Positions 11,478-22,319 of a DNA stretch of 64,000 nucleotides are shown one piece after another. Under the pieces are notes generated by a model. That model worked only from the letters and a program-made list of their open reading frames with translations, had not been told where the DNA came from and made no database searches. The stretch spans positions 372,001 through 436,000 of the forward strand of contig JAGFMI010000020.1 of the NCBI GenBank assembly GCA_021030905.1, in the 5' to 3' direction. Source of the stretch: Pyrenula massariospora (Eukaryota; Ascomycota; Eurotiomycetes; Pyrenulales; Pyrenulaceae). Position 1 is the stretch's first letter, and the number at the start of each line of letters is the position of its first letter. The translations under genes were made by a program, and so were the position numbers.

Positions 11478-12966
11478 TCAATGACCTTTCTTTTGGAGAT
11501 ATTGTTTGACTTCTTCATCTGCGCTCCATTCATCGAGCTCCTTGAACACGTTACCGATGACCAATTTCCCTGGGTAAGAATTAGCATCAAGATCCAGAAA
11601 TTTTGCTAGGTGAATGCTCAAGAGAGAAAGCACTTACCAATAAGGGGGAAATTTGTCCATAGATAAATGAAGCAATAGTATATGTATTCCAGAAAGATAT
11701 TGTTGATCTTTCTGTTCGTTATGTAAAGGTTCCGCGCCCGAGCTCTGATTATTGCAACTCTTGGATTACGGATCTCGTACAGCCCTTTGGCAGAAAGTTT
11801 GACGGCCTCCCCTACTGTCAGATCACTGTCCGCTGCCTCAGTCTTGAGAATGTAGTGTGCTAGTAGTAGGGAGAATGTCACACTGTCCTCCAACGCCTGC
11901 CCGGCTCCCGATCCGCTGGTGGCCTGCAGCGTGTGAGCCGCATCTCCGAGCAGCACCACCCCAGATTCGTTTCCCCAGTGTGGTAGGTCCGGCGTCGTCC
12001 AAATGGGATAGATCCGGTCGGTGGCCATTCTTTCGATGATGCATTGTATGACCGGGTCCTGCCACGTTCCATGGCGCTCACGCAGCTGCTTTCGAATTTG
12101 TTCGATGTCGAGAACGTTGCACGCTGGTATAATTGGGTTTGCCCAGTTAGACCACCATCCGAGCCTCCTTTGCGAAAGAGGAGCGACACTGCAAAAGCCG
12201 AAGGAGCCTGTGGGGCTGAAGGTGAAAACCATGCTCTTGTTTTTGGTGATCGCGTCTGGGATATCCATATCTGTGAAAGCCCCGACTCCGCAGAATCCTC
12301 TGTCGCAAGCTTTAGTCTAACTCAAAATTTATGGAAAATTTGGTGGTAGACTCACTCATAGCGAGGAGCATACTTGTGTTCATCGTCTTTTCCAAAAATG
12401 GCTCTCTTTACCACGCTTCGTACCCCATCAGCGCCGATCACCAAGTCCGCATCGTCTTCTCCACCGTCTGCAAACTTAATCCTCGGCTTATCTCCCCTCA
12501 AATCTACGTCTGTCACTTTCCGATACTGGATCTTATGCTCGCCAACGACTTCATGAAGGCACTTCCATAGACCATATCTTGGGCACGAGATGGCGTACTC
12601 CTTGGGAGACCTACCATCGTCGGTCGAAGTTACCGCAAGGGTGTGACCTCGGGCCGTCTTGAACGTATAGGACTCGTTAACATAGCCTTGAGACTTGAAG
12701 ATTTCATAGAGCCGGGGATCGATATGTTTTAGGAGCCGCACACTACTCGGTGCTAGAGCAATAGTATTGCCGACAACGGCTGCCGAGTCTGTGAGGTTCT
12801 CCGCCTTCGATAGCGATAGTTCAGAAGTCCTAGAGGGCACAGTTTCACGAGGCTTCTGAGATTCGTAGATGAGGATCTTGTGTTTATCAAAGGAGGGTAG
12901 CACGTTGCGCAGTTGCAAATAGGTGGCAAGACCAGAGACACCAGCGCCTACAATGGAAATCTTCAT
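11478..12966 (-). CDS. FAD-dependent monooxygenase (salicylate hydroxylase-like)
   Basis: Group A flavoprotein hydroxylase with predicted use of NAD(P)H and O2 on an aromatic or prenylated substrate. Three exons: 12966-12356, 12299-11638 and 11569-11478 (454 aa). The introns are 56 bp (GTGAGT) and 68 bp (GTAAGT...CCCAG), both frame-consistent. The third exon adds a terminus ending EEVKQYLQKKGH that the open frame alone would miss. Motifs: FAD dinucleotide fold VGAGVSGLA at the N-terminus, the NAD(P)H/FAD DG motif LVIGADGVRS, the second FAD motif LLGDAAHTL followed by SGSGAGQALED. The start at 12966 (MKISIVGAG) is preferred over 13002 because the dinucleotide fold then begins at residue 2, as is normal. 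The substrate is not deducible. A copper motif lies 387-397 bp upstream. Confidence 0.9.
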
Positions 12967-13633
12967 AGTATGATGCCAAAGATGTCCCTTATCGTCCCTC
13001 AAGAGGCTATTAGGGCAGTTCTTCTCAAAAGAATCTTGAAATCACACAGATTATTACCATATCCGTAGACGCTGTCCTTTGGATCGGCCATTTTATCGAT
13101 AGTAGGTCGAAACCCAGAGCTGTAGCCTGAAATCTTTCTTGCGGGGAAATCCGAATCTTTCATCGACATTAGGAGTGTCACAGTAACTCCATCTATGGTT
13201 ATTGTATTGTCACCCACTGCTAAATCCACTGTCTTTAATGTCAGGTTGGGTAGCAGAATAAGCGAAGAAGATCCCTACCACTCCCCCCTGGTCCCCGGCC
13301 CGGTGCGGCTTTCCTACATGTCCGAAATCGGGTCGTCTTTTCAATACAAGACAAACTTGCTCACCGTAGCTTTTGTTGAGTAGGTTTAACAGAGGATGTC
13401 GCGAAGACTTGCCCCCGGAGACAGGGCGTCCTGTCGTGGAACTTGAGCAAATTTGAAGAACAAATCGTTGGCTAGCCCACGAACATCTCCTGTTCGAGCA
13501 TCTCAAGGTAATGCATCCTACGGTTACATGTTGACGTAAAGCTGCATGAAGATGAGGTTTGAAAGCCTTTTGGATTCTCTCCATTCCGAGATTCATGCAA
13601 GCCTGGAAGCAACCTGACGAGCCCCGTAGCAAA
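12967..13633. other. Bidirectional promoter region (monooxygenase / hydrolase)
   Basis: Region of 667 bp between two divergent genes. It includes one AAACTTGCTCA copy. A minus-strand open stretch of about 75 codons (13229-12999) lacks an ATG start and a recognisable family, so it is not called. Confidence 0.4.
13353..13363 (+). promoter_or_regulatory. Candidate copper-response motif AAACTTGCTCA
   Basis: Exact copy of the 11-mer that precedes the reductase and CTR genes, 281 bp upstream of the hydrolase ATG (13634) and 387 bp upstream of the monooxygenase ATG (12966). It could serve either divergent gene. Confidence 0.5.
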
Positions 13634-14731
13634 ATGGCTTCTGCACCGGGTCGTCTTGGTGATCTGGGAATTTCTCTTGCTACCGATCCACGCGTACACC
13701 CAAAGCTTTTAGAGGCCCTCAAACGCTACAATTTACATGAGCTCTCATACCTAACATCTGAGCTAACACCAAAAGCGCCATTAGACGCCATAAAACCTTT
13801 TGTGTTAAAGAACGAAGAAGCCATTGAGAAACTCTATAATAACCTAGATTACCATGTACCGCATTCAAATTCCTCAACGCCGATCACGACATCCGAGCAA
13901 ATAGTCCCCGGACCCGATGGCAACGAGATAAAGCTAAAGATCTACCGCCCTAGGGAACCCTCAACCACTCCCCTGCCAGCAGTCATCTACTTCCATGGCG
14001 GCGGCATGGTCATCCTCCGCACCGACAACCCCGTGCACACCACCTGGGCCGAGTCTCTCGCCCGCACCAATCTCATAGTCATCACCGTCGACTTCCGCAA
14101 CGCCCTCACCCCAACCTCCCACCACCCCTTCCCCGCCGGCCTCAACGACTGCGCCGCCTCCGTCCGCTGGATCGCCGCCCACCGCGCCCCCCTCGGCATC
14201 AGCACCATCACCCTGCAAGGCGAAAGCGGCGGCGCGAACCTCGCCCTCGCCACCGCCCTCAAAGCCAAACGCGAGGGCTGGCTCCCCGCCATCGACGCCG
14301 TCTGCGCGTCCGTCCCCTACATCAGCGGCGCCTACGACATGCCCGATGACTGGCTCCGCCGCAACCTGCCCAGCCTGCTCGAGTGCGACGGCTACCTGAT
14401 TAGCCGTGGGACTAGCGCGCTGAACGCGCGCGTGTACGACCCCGAGGGGAAGCACGCGAGGGATCCTCTTGCGTGGCCGTATTGGGCGCAGGAGGACGAT
14501 CTGCGGGGCCTGCCGCCGCATTTGGTCGTGACGAGTGAGCTAGATCCGTTGCGAGATGAGGGGAATGCGTACTACAGGAAGCTAGTTGGGGCGGGGGTGA
14601 GGGCAGTCGGGAGGATGAATCTGGGAGTGATCCACGAGGGCGAGTTCTTTTTGCGGCGGGATTTGCCAGAGCTATTTCTAGCGAGTTTGTGGGAGATCAG
14701 GGACTTTGTTGGGAGGCTTGAGGTGAGATGA
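13634..14731 (+). CDS. Alpha/beta hydrolase (HSL-type, HGGG family)
   Basis: Serine hydrolase of the hormone-sensitive-lipase/arylacetamide-deacetylase group, hydrolysing carboxyl esters or lactones. Single exon, 365 aa. Seen: oxyanion motif HGGG (residues 121-124), nucleophile elbow GESGG with Ser198, acid residue in TSELDPLRDEG, and a C-terminal GVIHEGE carrying the likely catalytic His. The start at 13634 (AAAATGGCT context) is preferred over the in-frame ATG at 13559, whose extra 25 residues have no family counterpart. The central third (about 13970-14500) is strikingly C-rich at wobble positions compared with its own ends and its neighbours. It is divergent from the FAD monooxygenase and may act with it in one pathway. 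Confidence 0.9.
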   Translation: MASAPGRLGDLGISLATDPRVHPKLLEALKRYNLHELSYLTSELTPKAPLDAIKPFVLKNEEAIEKLYNNLDYHVPHSNSSTPITTSEQIVPGPDGNEIKLKIYRPREPSTTPLPAVIYFHGGGMVILRTDNPVHTTWAESLARTNLIVITVDFRNALTPTSHHPFPAGLNDCAASVRWIAAHRAPLGISTITLQGESGGANLALATALKAKREGWLPAIDAVCASVPYISGAYDMPDDWLRRNLPSLLECDGYLISRGTSALNARVYDPEGKHARDPLAWPYWAQEDDLRGLPPHLVVTSELDPLRDEGNAYYRKLVGAGVRAVGRMNLGVIHEGEFFLRRDLPELFLASLWEIRDFVGRLEVR

Positions 14732-15258
14732 TCTTAGCGTTTTCCATAGTATTAGCATTTCTGGTAGTAAGGGACTTCGAGTCTGGTGACATGCTGATGC
14801 ATGAATGATCGCTAGAAGCATCTTTTCCTCCCAGCGATATCTCGACAAGCAAATGTATTAGTGTCTGCTACTTCTGTTTGTATCAAGGACCTAGGCACGC
14901 GAAGCCTTGGGCCATATCTTTGTAGCGAAAGTAAACGCTTCGTTACCTAGGATAGCCCTGTCTAGTCTAAGCATAGATTCTAAAAGCGAGATCCAGTTCG
15001 CGCTCTAGAAAATCCATAACGGTTCCTTCGTGGTTTTCCATAAGTCTTGCACAATAAAAGGGATCAGAGAGGCAAGGGTGCGAAGGGTTACACCAACCCT
15101 ATCCTCAGCTGGTGATGGCAAGCTTTTCTCGTTGGTGACTATCCACGTCGGGTTTTATACCTCGACATCTCAGGAATTCGAACGACCCACTTGCTTTCTT
15201 GTATCATTGCCTAGCGAGACTTCTTGCTAGAACCGACATCCTTAGAGGTCGACGGAGC
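14732..15258. other. Intergenic region between convergent genes
   Basis: Spacer of 527 bp between the 3' ends of the hydrolase and the transporter. No supported gene; it probably holds untranslated regions and transcript ends. Confidence 0.4.
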
Positions 15259-16991
15259 TCAGAACTCTGGCATGAACCTCGGATTAGTCCGTATCTGCTG
15301 ACCATGTTTCAGAAGCCATATAGAGGCCGGCGTCACCGTCAACGCAAGACACCCAAGCAAGGTATTTCCCCATCCTAAGCCCAGTCTATTGTAGAGGTAC
15401 GGACCAGCGATGGGTAAGGTCACCCCAAAAATACACCGGACGGTCGTATTTGCTGCCAAGGCGCTCGCTGCATAGATGGTGTACGTCTCGATAAGGTACG
15501 TCTGGACCGAGAGGAAAAAGCATGTGATGGCAAAGCCGCAGAGGGAGGTTCCGGTGATAGGCACGATCCAATGGACTTTGTACTCCATGGACCAGCCGTA
15601 CCAGAAGAGTCCGGTCGATAGCAATATTCCGGCGATGACTAGGGGCGGGAGTTGATCTTCTGGTTGTAGCGCCCCGTTCTTCGTTAGCTGTTTTTTCCTG
15701 TGTCGCTTCAAAAAGATATCAAGTGCGTATTGCCCAATTAAGGAGCCGATGCCTATTCCAAGATAAGAGAGGCCAGCTTCTCCTGCGTTAAAGCCATATG
15801 TTGTTTCGAACACTTCGGTGAAAGTCGCGAACATGAGGTACATGTAGCTGTAAGCTATTGCAAGAAATAAAGAAACGATTCCTACGATTGGAGAAAATAT
15901 GAGCATCTTTGTAGGTCTTACGATTGAGAGACGGAATAGCTGTCCAGGGGTCTGGCCTTTATCATGTCTTGAGCGCAGCAGTGGGTTGCCAGTTTCATTT
16001 CGGAGACGTGTTGCCTTGAGCTCTAGGAGACGAGGACCGTATGTCTCCGGCAGAAACATGAAACATGCAGCAATCGAAAGAGAGCCCTGAGTTCTGTTAG
16101 CGATTTAGGTAATGATCCCTTCTCTGGTAAACTTACGGTAATGCTGACCAGTCCAAAAGTCCATCGCCAGCTGGTGTGTAGGGAGATAAAACCGCCTGCG
16201 ATTGGTCCAATGACCGGTGCCTATAACAGGTCATTAAGAAGTGCAATTGAGTAAATGGGCTCATGCTTAAACGTACTAGTACTGGTCCCACGGTCCACAC
16301 GTTCATGGCCCTTCCGCGACTTTCAGGTTCCATCAAATCAGCCACGTATCCTCCCCCAAGCGAGATCGTACTCACACCCATGATTAGCCGGAAGACCAAG
16401 AGCATAGGGATATTGACGCTGACTGCGCAAAGAACTGCAGCGAGTAGAAAGGTAAAGTTCGACGCATGCATAAGAGGCAAACGTCCGTACAGTTCACTAA
16501 GTGGCGATAGGAAGAGCGGCCCAACCGCTAGACCAATGACGTAGATAGATATGAGCAGTGTGGCGAGTGCTTGATTGTCAGAGTCGAAGTCTCTCATGGC
16601 CTGTGGTACTCCTGGAGCGAAGATGGTGGACGACATAGCCCTGGACCGTGGTTAGCACGGAAGATTATGAAGGTCGGCGGAGGGCATACTGGTTGAAAGT
16701 GATGACTGATATGAGGATGATAATGGCCCATTTCCTCATAATTGTCCAGCTCTGAGGATTCTGAGGATCCTGTGGAACGTCCCAGTCGACGATGTTGTCC
16801 TGGTCGGATACTAGGGTTGCAATTTCCAGGTCCCGATTTACTGTCGTTGACGGAAGAGAATTTGTAGCGGCTTTTTCCAGGTCAGTGTTGGCCTGAAACG
16901 TTTTTCGAGCGACTGAAAGATCTGGGATTGCAAGATCATTTTCTGGATTGTCATGCGCGGCTCCCGCGTCAACACAACTGTTTCCGTTCAT
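15259..16991 (-). CDS. MFS drug:H+ antiporter, DHA1/Tpo1-like
   Basis: Proton-driven efflux transporter with 12 predicted membrane spans, in the subfamily of yeast polyamine and multidrug exporters. Four exons: 16991-16690, 16640-16277, 16220-16137 and 16086-15259 (525 aa). The introns are 49, 56 and 50 bp, all GT-AG and in frame. Seen: a hydrophilic N-terminus ending in the DPQNPQSW-type linker before helix 1, a motif-A region with PLSELYGRLP, SSTIFAPGVPQ in helix 1, and the central MFLPETYGPRLLELKA segment that opens the cytoplasmic loop. The substrate cannot be read from sequence. It is divergent from the CTR gene, and the two copper motifs at 17444 and 17592 lie in the shared upstream region. 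Confidence 0.92.
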
Positions 16992-17443
16992 AACATAGAG
17001 GCAACAGCGGCAGGAGACTCAAAGGTCGATGCTCGACTCATCTGAGTTGGATCGATCAAGGCACGATTAGTGAGAATTGGGGATTGAGGATAACGATTAG
17101 TCCTCCCTCTACGCTCTCATGCATGCCTACTGACACAGTGGAAGAGATGGCACGGGCTCGGAATGCATGCAACACATCGCCTGGCGAAGGCCGGTGTAAT
17201 TTTGCAGATAGACGGTGGATGGGGATGTTAGAATAGGAGTAACAAACGTGCCCGAGCGTCATGAGTCCTGAATGACAGAACATGTCCTGCAAAGCGTCGT
17301 CATTTTTCTTTGATACACTTCCACTGCGTTGTAAGATATGTATCTAGGATCTAGTACTGCGCAATACGGTGCGCGGAGCGGGGAACGTAAAATCCGCTTC
17401 AGCCCCCTTTGCCTCGGCCAATGGATCGCGACGGGACACAGAA

Positions 17444-17454
17444 AAACTTGCTCA
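17444..17454 (+). promoter_or_regulatory. Candidate copper-response motif AAACTTGCTCA
   Basis: Exact 11-mer, 480 bp upstream of the CTR ATG, same orientation as the gene. It forms a pair with the copy at 17592. Confidence 0.55.
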
Positions 17455-17591
17455 CTCCTAAACATCTTTTCAGACTTGTTGGGCAATGATGATGCCGATG
17501 CTTGTAAGGAAGCCGTGTTCAGCCGCTTCCCAAGACAATGGCTCTGGGAGGATCGTCGGCCACGACACTGCTAGCGCGAAGCAGGGCATGG

Positions 17592-17602
17592 AAACTTGCT
17601 CA
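17592..17602 (+). promoter_or_regulatory. Candidate copper-response motif AAACTTGCTCA
   Basis: Exact 11-mer, 332 bp upstream of the CTR ATG. It is the second member of the pair, 148 bp downstream of the first. Mac1-type sites in yeast also tend to occur in pairs. Confidence 0.55.
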
Positions 17603-17923
17603 TGCGCGGCTGCCAATGTCAAAGAGAGCCCAAGAGTCACGAAAATCCTTCAGGCTCGGTGATAGCGGTACTTTATTGACTCCTTGCAGGAGCTCGCGGC
17701 GGTGAGCATTGAGAGTCGCACTGACAGTCAAGTCGAGTTGCCTACTCGTACCCAAAACAGCGACTCGGAATTTTGCCATTATTGTGGCTGTTTCTTCTGA
17801 CCTCATACAGCTTCAAACAACGTAAATCATTACCATCCCTTTTGCTTGCTTGTTTACCGTTTCTCACTTGAATAGTGCCTACAACCTTTCACCCATCACG
17901 CAGTTCGCATTTCCAACGTCAAA

Positions 17924-18727
17924 ATGAACATGGGGTCTTCCTCTACAATGGCGATGCCGATGACATCGACCACCGCATCAGCGATGAGCACGTCCACGGG
18001 AATGTCGTCAATGGACATGGGCGGTGCCTGCAAGATCTCCATGTTGTGGAATTGGTACACAGTTGATGCCTGTAAGCCTTATATCTCCCCGACTACTTTA
18101 ACATCGCAGGCGGAAAACTTCCCGGTACGGTAATCAGCTCACGATGACGTTAGGCTTCTTATCTCGGACATGGCATATCACGTCGAAAGGCATGTTTGCC
18201 GGATCTTGTATCGGTGTAATCTGCTTGGTGATCTCGCTCGAATTCCTGCGTCGCGCGAGTCGCGAATACGATCGTTATATCTGGCGCAAGGACAGAACCG
18301 ATATACGTCCAGCTCATCAAATCCTAGATAATGACAGTCCAAAAGGAGGCGCAAGTTCCTCTTCTTCGGCTGATCAAGGGATTCCTTTCCGCGTCGGCCG
18401 AGTTACCTTGATCCAGCGGCAGGGCATCCGGGCTGCTCTCCACATGGTGCAATTTGCTGTAGCATACTTTATCATGCTGTTGGCTATGTACTATAATGGT
18501 ACACATTTGTTTGACTCTTTCCTCCGCCCTTTGCTGACGCATTCTCGACAGGCTACATCATTATCTGCATCTTCATCGGAGCGTTCTTGGGAGCTTTCAT
18601 CTTTAGCTGGGATCAAATGACGACCCAGTAGGACAAACTTATCTACGTATCAAGAAAGAAGCGTTACTAATCCTTTTCGTGCAGGAACCAGGACGATAAT
18701 CAAGAGGTTACGTACTGTTGTGGTTGA
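17924..18727 (+). CDS. High-affinity copper transporter, CTR family
   Basis: Trimeric plasma-membrane Cu(I) importer with three membrane spans. Four exons: 17924-18071, 18154-18498, 18552-18627 and 18685-18727 (203 aa). The open frame hides the last exon: the in-frame TAG at 18629 lies inside a GT-AG intron with a perfect TTACTAAT branch site, and splicing gives the ending EVTYCCG, a Cys-Cys-Gly tail typical of fungal CTRs. Seen: Met-rich extracellular N-terminus (MNMGSSSTMAMPM, then MSSMDMGG), WNWYTVDACFLSRTWH leading into helix 1, MxxxM in helix 2 (MLLAM) and GxxxG in helix 3 (GAFLG). All copper-conduction motifs are intact. Two copper motifs in the promoter fit induction under copper starvation, together with the reductase. 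Confidence 0.93.
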
Positions 18728-19588
18728 AAGAAGTTGGAGGCTGAAAGTGTGAGCGCGAATAAGAACAACAGTGATTGAACCAATGTAATGGCAACTGTTT
18801 AGAGGGTCTAAAACACGAGATCGACAATAGATCACGTCATTAAACATGACTTCAAGCTGGGTGTTTCCGTCAGAGTTGCTTGTTTGGGAAGTAATAACAA
18901 TAAATATGATCCCATTTTGAGTCAATTCAGACCTCTCACAGTGCAAAAAATTCTCTAGTGCATGTCCACACCTTATAGAATTCTGCTTTTATAAAGAGAT
19001 GACGAGGACTCTGTCTTGACTAAATTCCTAGTCCTAGCGTCGCAGAATGCCGCAGCCTTAGGTAATTACGTTTCTTGAACCTGGTCGCCGCATTGGGGTG
19101 CCAGAAGCATTGACATCCTGCCATGACATAATCTGTCCGCTATACGTCGTGTCTGAGCCTTCTGTCCAGTTCGTCAAAGTTGCGCAAAATTCAAATACAC
19201 ATACTTCAGAATTGTGTATAATTCGAGGCCGACATCAGTTTCCGCGACTGGAGTCCCATGAAATAAAATTACCTAGCGTTAGGGACTGCCGAAATATGGC
19301 TGTTAGCAGGATCTTGTTGAGCGGCGTAAGATTTCAGGTATCTCTAGAACTTCAAAATGGATTTTTGAGTAACGCGGATATTTTATCTATGAGTCTTTTA
19401 GGATGTTTCTCAAACCATGTGTGTGATACGACTCTGCGAAGCTGAGCTGCTTTTGGCGTGGCAGAGCCATGCTAGAAATGGTTTAGCGCTAAACAAACAG
19501 CGCATCACCTTCTGCTAAGTACATACATGCTAACGATTCTCTCCTTTCACAGCTCGCATACTCTGATCGACTCCTTCTCCCTATCACA
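18728..19588. other. Intergenic region, CTR to SEC9 remnant
   Basis: No gene recognised. The plus-strand ORF at 19098-19445 has no family features. The left part presumably carries the CTR 3' untranslated region. Confidence 0.35.
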
Positions 19589-20684
19589 ATGACAACATCC
19601 GGTATCAGGAACTCCTAGGACTCTGACGGCGAAAGAAACCAGGCCGCCCTTTCGGGAAGACTACCAGATAGCCCCTATGCCCGGGCCATTGTCAAGCAGC
19701 CGCAACGGAGTAATCCTTACAAACCCTACAAAGATTCACCTAGCTTCGGCGGTCGTGACACAGAAGATGGTTATCGACATGACAACCGTGGCTGTGACCA
19801 GAACTCAAGGCGGCCAGGTTCTCAACAACCACAGAATGGGCCAGACACCTCCAATGAAGGCGATCACAGTGGGGCATGATATCGAAGCTATGGCGATCGC
19901 CAGCTGACTTAAGAAGAGGGGGAAGACGAGATTGAAGCTTGATGCTTCTTCGAAGAATCCATCCTTGCAGATGCCAAGGACATCCAAGCAACGAAGCAGG
20001 ATATTATGATGCTTAAGCAGCAAGATGTCTCGTCCACAAGGAGCGCGCTCCGTCTCGCACAGCAGGCCGAAGATATTAGCAGGCAGGCTTTATCACGTCT
20101 CAATGAGCAAGACGATCTCATATAATACTGAGCAAAACCCAGATCGTACCGCGAGCCAGAACCGCATCGCGGAGGAAAAGGCAAGAGAATCAAAATCATT
20201 GTGAGCCTTTATAATTCATTCTATGGATAATTACTAAGACCCCGAAGAAATAGGTCGATGGTCGCGGTCCATATCTACGGTCCACTCACATCCTCGAAAC
20301 GCCGCAAAGAGCCTGACGTTGCGGTTCTTGAAACTCCCCGCCATGAACGTCCCGAGCGTGATTCCACCCATGCTGAGGCATTGGAAAGCAAAAAGTCGTC
20401 AAGACGCTGCAGCATGCGAAGTTCAGGGTGGCTCCAATCGAAGTCGGCCTCGAAACGGTTCAAATCTGGCTGAACGTGCAAAATATTAGGCTGAAAACAA
20501 CTGGATGAGATCGGCAGCAACTTGACGCGCTTCATGGCGTTGCTGGAAGACTCCATAAACTCACGGGTGCGATGAGAAGGGAGTCGAAGCCCAAAAATCT
20601 CATATGCGTCGTGTTACGCAGAAGATGAACTGGGCAGATGATCAGACCGCCATGAACCGAGCGAGGGTGGATAGGATCAAATGA
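19589..20684 (+). pseudogene. Decayed copy of SEC9 (SNAP-25-type t-SNARE)
   Basis: A degenerate copy of the essential exocytic t-SNARE Sec9. Recognisable blocks in order: an N-terminal NPYKPYKD-type linker; the first SNARE helix (DVSSTRSALRLAQQAED, then ISRQALSRLNEQ); NRIAEEKARES; the linker VAVHIYGPLTSSKRRK; the second SNARE helix start LDALHGVAGRLHKL; and the end DDQTAMNRARVDRIK followed by TGA. It cannot make Sec9: in-frame stops occur at 19616, 19877, 19910, 19940 and 20123, with a one-base frame change near 20120 and another between the last two blocks. A GT-AG intron (20201-20253, TTACTAAG branch) survives in the linker, so the copy arose by DNA duplication, not by reverse transcription of mRNA. 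The functional gene must lie elsewhere in the genome. Confidence 0.85.
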
Positions 20685-21581
20685 GCGATATTCGTATCCA
20701 GGCATTCTCTACGCATTGAGCCTTTGATGGGGCCACACGCACGGCATTTGGCATGACTACCATCGACACTCATTCACTTGCCTAGGAGTTAGTGAGTGCT
20801 CCTGTGGAGAAAGGTGAGGATTTCGCCCTAGAATCCGCGCCTCTCCGTGGATCTTGGCGGTCAATCGTACACTCAGTTAGACCCGTGCAGGTAATGCAGT
20901 TGGTGAGGAAAAGGGAAAGGGGCCAAGGACATGAATGCACCTCATACTACATTCTATGCCGACACCCTTTCTGACGCCACCGTTTCAGGCCTTTCATGTT
21001 GTACCATGCTAAGGGCAGAGAAGATATCTACATGGAGTTTATGTTGTGGGTATAAAAAGGCAGTATAGTTTAGCACAGCGAGGTGCAAGCACTAGCTCTA
21101 CTATGGCGATACATCTTGCGAGCTACTACGCATAAATTACTCGTTAACGCTTGTGGCTGAGCCATACTGCTACATTAAAAAGTTGATATAGCGTACGCGT
21201 GAGCTTTTACCTTCTTATTCAATGTAGGCATGACTAGATTGCGGACAAGATCGCGGGTAAGATCGCGGACATGATGCTCTTAAAAAGACTCCTGAAGTGT
21301 GAACATTAAGCGCCCTGAACTCATAGTTTCACAACTACGTTAAAGCTATTCTCGAGGACGATATTCTCGTTGTTATCTTTTCATTGACAACTAAACAATC
21401 GTCCTCAACGCTCTAAGATTCAATGTGTCCATCTCGACTTTCCCAATGTCTCTAGATAGGAAGAGGCGGCGCATATATTGTATTTAGGACATAAGCCTAG
21501 CGACAAGCTGAACAACATCGAAGCTTCATGTCCATTCATAGTCCCGCATTACCACATGCTTTTAGTGAGAATTCCTTCAGC
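20685..21581. other. Intergenic region
   Basis: No supported gene. Bases 21236-21275 carry an imperfect tandem unit (GCGGACAAGATCGCGGGTAA, then GATCGCGGACATGAT). Nothing else identified. Confidence 0.35.
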
Positions 21582-22204
21582 TCAAGCGAAATTCATCTCG
21601 TCGTCTTGACATTGTCCATCGTGCAGAATGGTATGATTTGGTGCAACTCCTTCAGCAGTTGGCATCATCATGAACACACTTGGTGCACCAGGAGCGATAG
21701 TGGCGATGTGTCCGGTGTTGCTCACGTCCGCTGTATCTGCGACAATAATAAGACCGTGAGCGCCTCCGCGAATGACAGCAGATTGGCCCGTTTCGCTTAT
21801 GTTGATGAGGAGAGTGCCGGATAGAACAAGATTGAACCTGAGGGATAGAAGACAAAGTAAGTAGATTGTTCAGCGCGTTGTTCAGATCTAGTTTAATTTT
21901 CTAGATCCAATTCGCAAAGGACGTACTCAACAGCAGAGGCATTATGACTACCCATCGAAAGGTTAGGAGGACTGCTGCCCCAGATCGCACTGTCCAGCTT
22001 TCCTAAGAACGTTGAGATTGTCCCTTCAGATCCGTTCTGGCTGCTGTTGATCACTGGTGACGACAGTTGCCAGCATTGGATAGTAGATATCCTGTCAACA
22101 GCAGATATAGCTGTGAGATTGAGAGGTGGGGCTAGGGACTGAGAAAGGACAAGGTTGGCAATTGACTGAAATATGGTAGCCTTCAGAACCAGATGAGAGA
22201 GCAT
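21582..22204 (-). CDS. Small secreted cupin-like protein
   Basis: Predicted secreted protein of 177 aa. Exons are 22204-21927 and 21837-21582; the 89-bp intron (GTACGT...CTCAG) joins SAVE to FNLVLSGTLL in frame. Seen: a hydrophobic N-terminus (LVLKATIFQSIANLVLSQS) consistent with a signal peptide, Asn-Gly/Ser-rich segments with several N-glycosylation sequons, then a beta-rich segment LSGTLLINISETGQ, GGAHGLIIVADTADVS, GHIATIAPGAPSVFMM. This resembles the second half of a single-domain cupin. No classical metal-binding His set is obvious, so activity is unknown. A TATA box (22319-22312) lies about 110 bp upstream, suggesting strong or inducible expression. The family assignment is tentative; the gene model is well supported. 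Confidence 0.72.
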
Positions 22205-22311
22205 AATGCCAACAGTGATGGAAATGGGAGGTGTTAGATTTGAGAGATCCGAAGCTTTCAGATTGACGCTTTGAGGTGAACCGGGAATTGGAAATGAGGG
22301 CTAGTGACAAG

Positions 22312-22319
22312 TTTATATA
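22312..22319 (-). promoter_or_regulatory. TATA box of the cupin-like gene
   Basis: TATATAAA on the minus strand, 108-115 bp upstream of the ATG at 22204. Confidence 0.5.

Larger units (their letters stand above)
16992..17923. other. Bidirectional promoter region (MFS / CTR)
   Basis: Region of 932 bp between divergent genes. It contains two AAACTTGCTCA copies, described separately. No coding sequence supported. Confidence 0.45.

Noticed and set aside
12999-13229. 75-codon minus-strand open stretch in the monooxygenase/hydrolase promoter
   Set aside because: No ATG start, no upstream exon found and no known family.
13210-13722. 170-codon minus-strand ORF
   Set aside because: Antisense to the start of the hydrolase gene and inside a divergent promoter; no family features.
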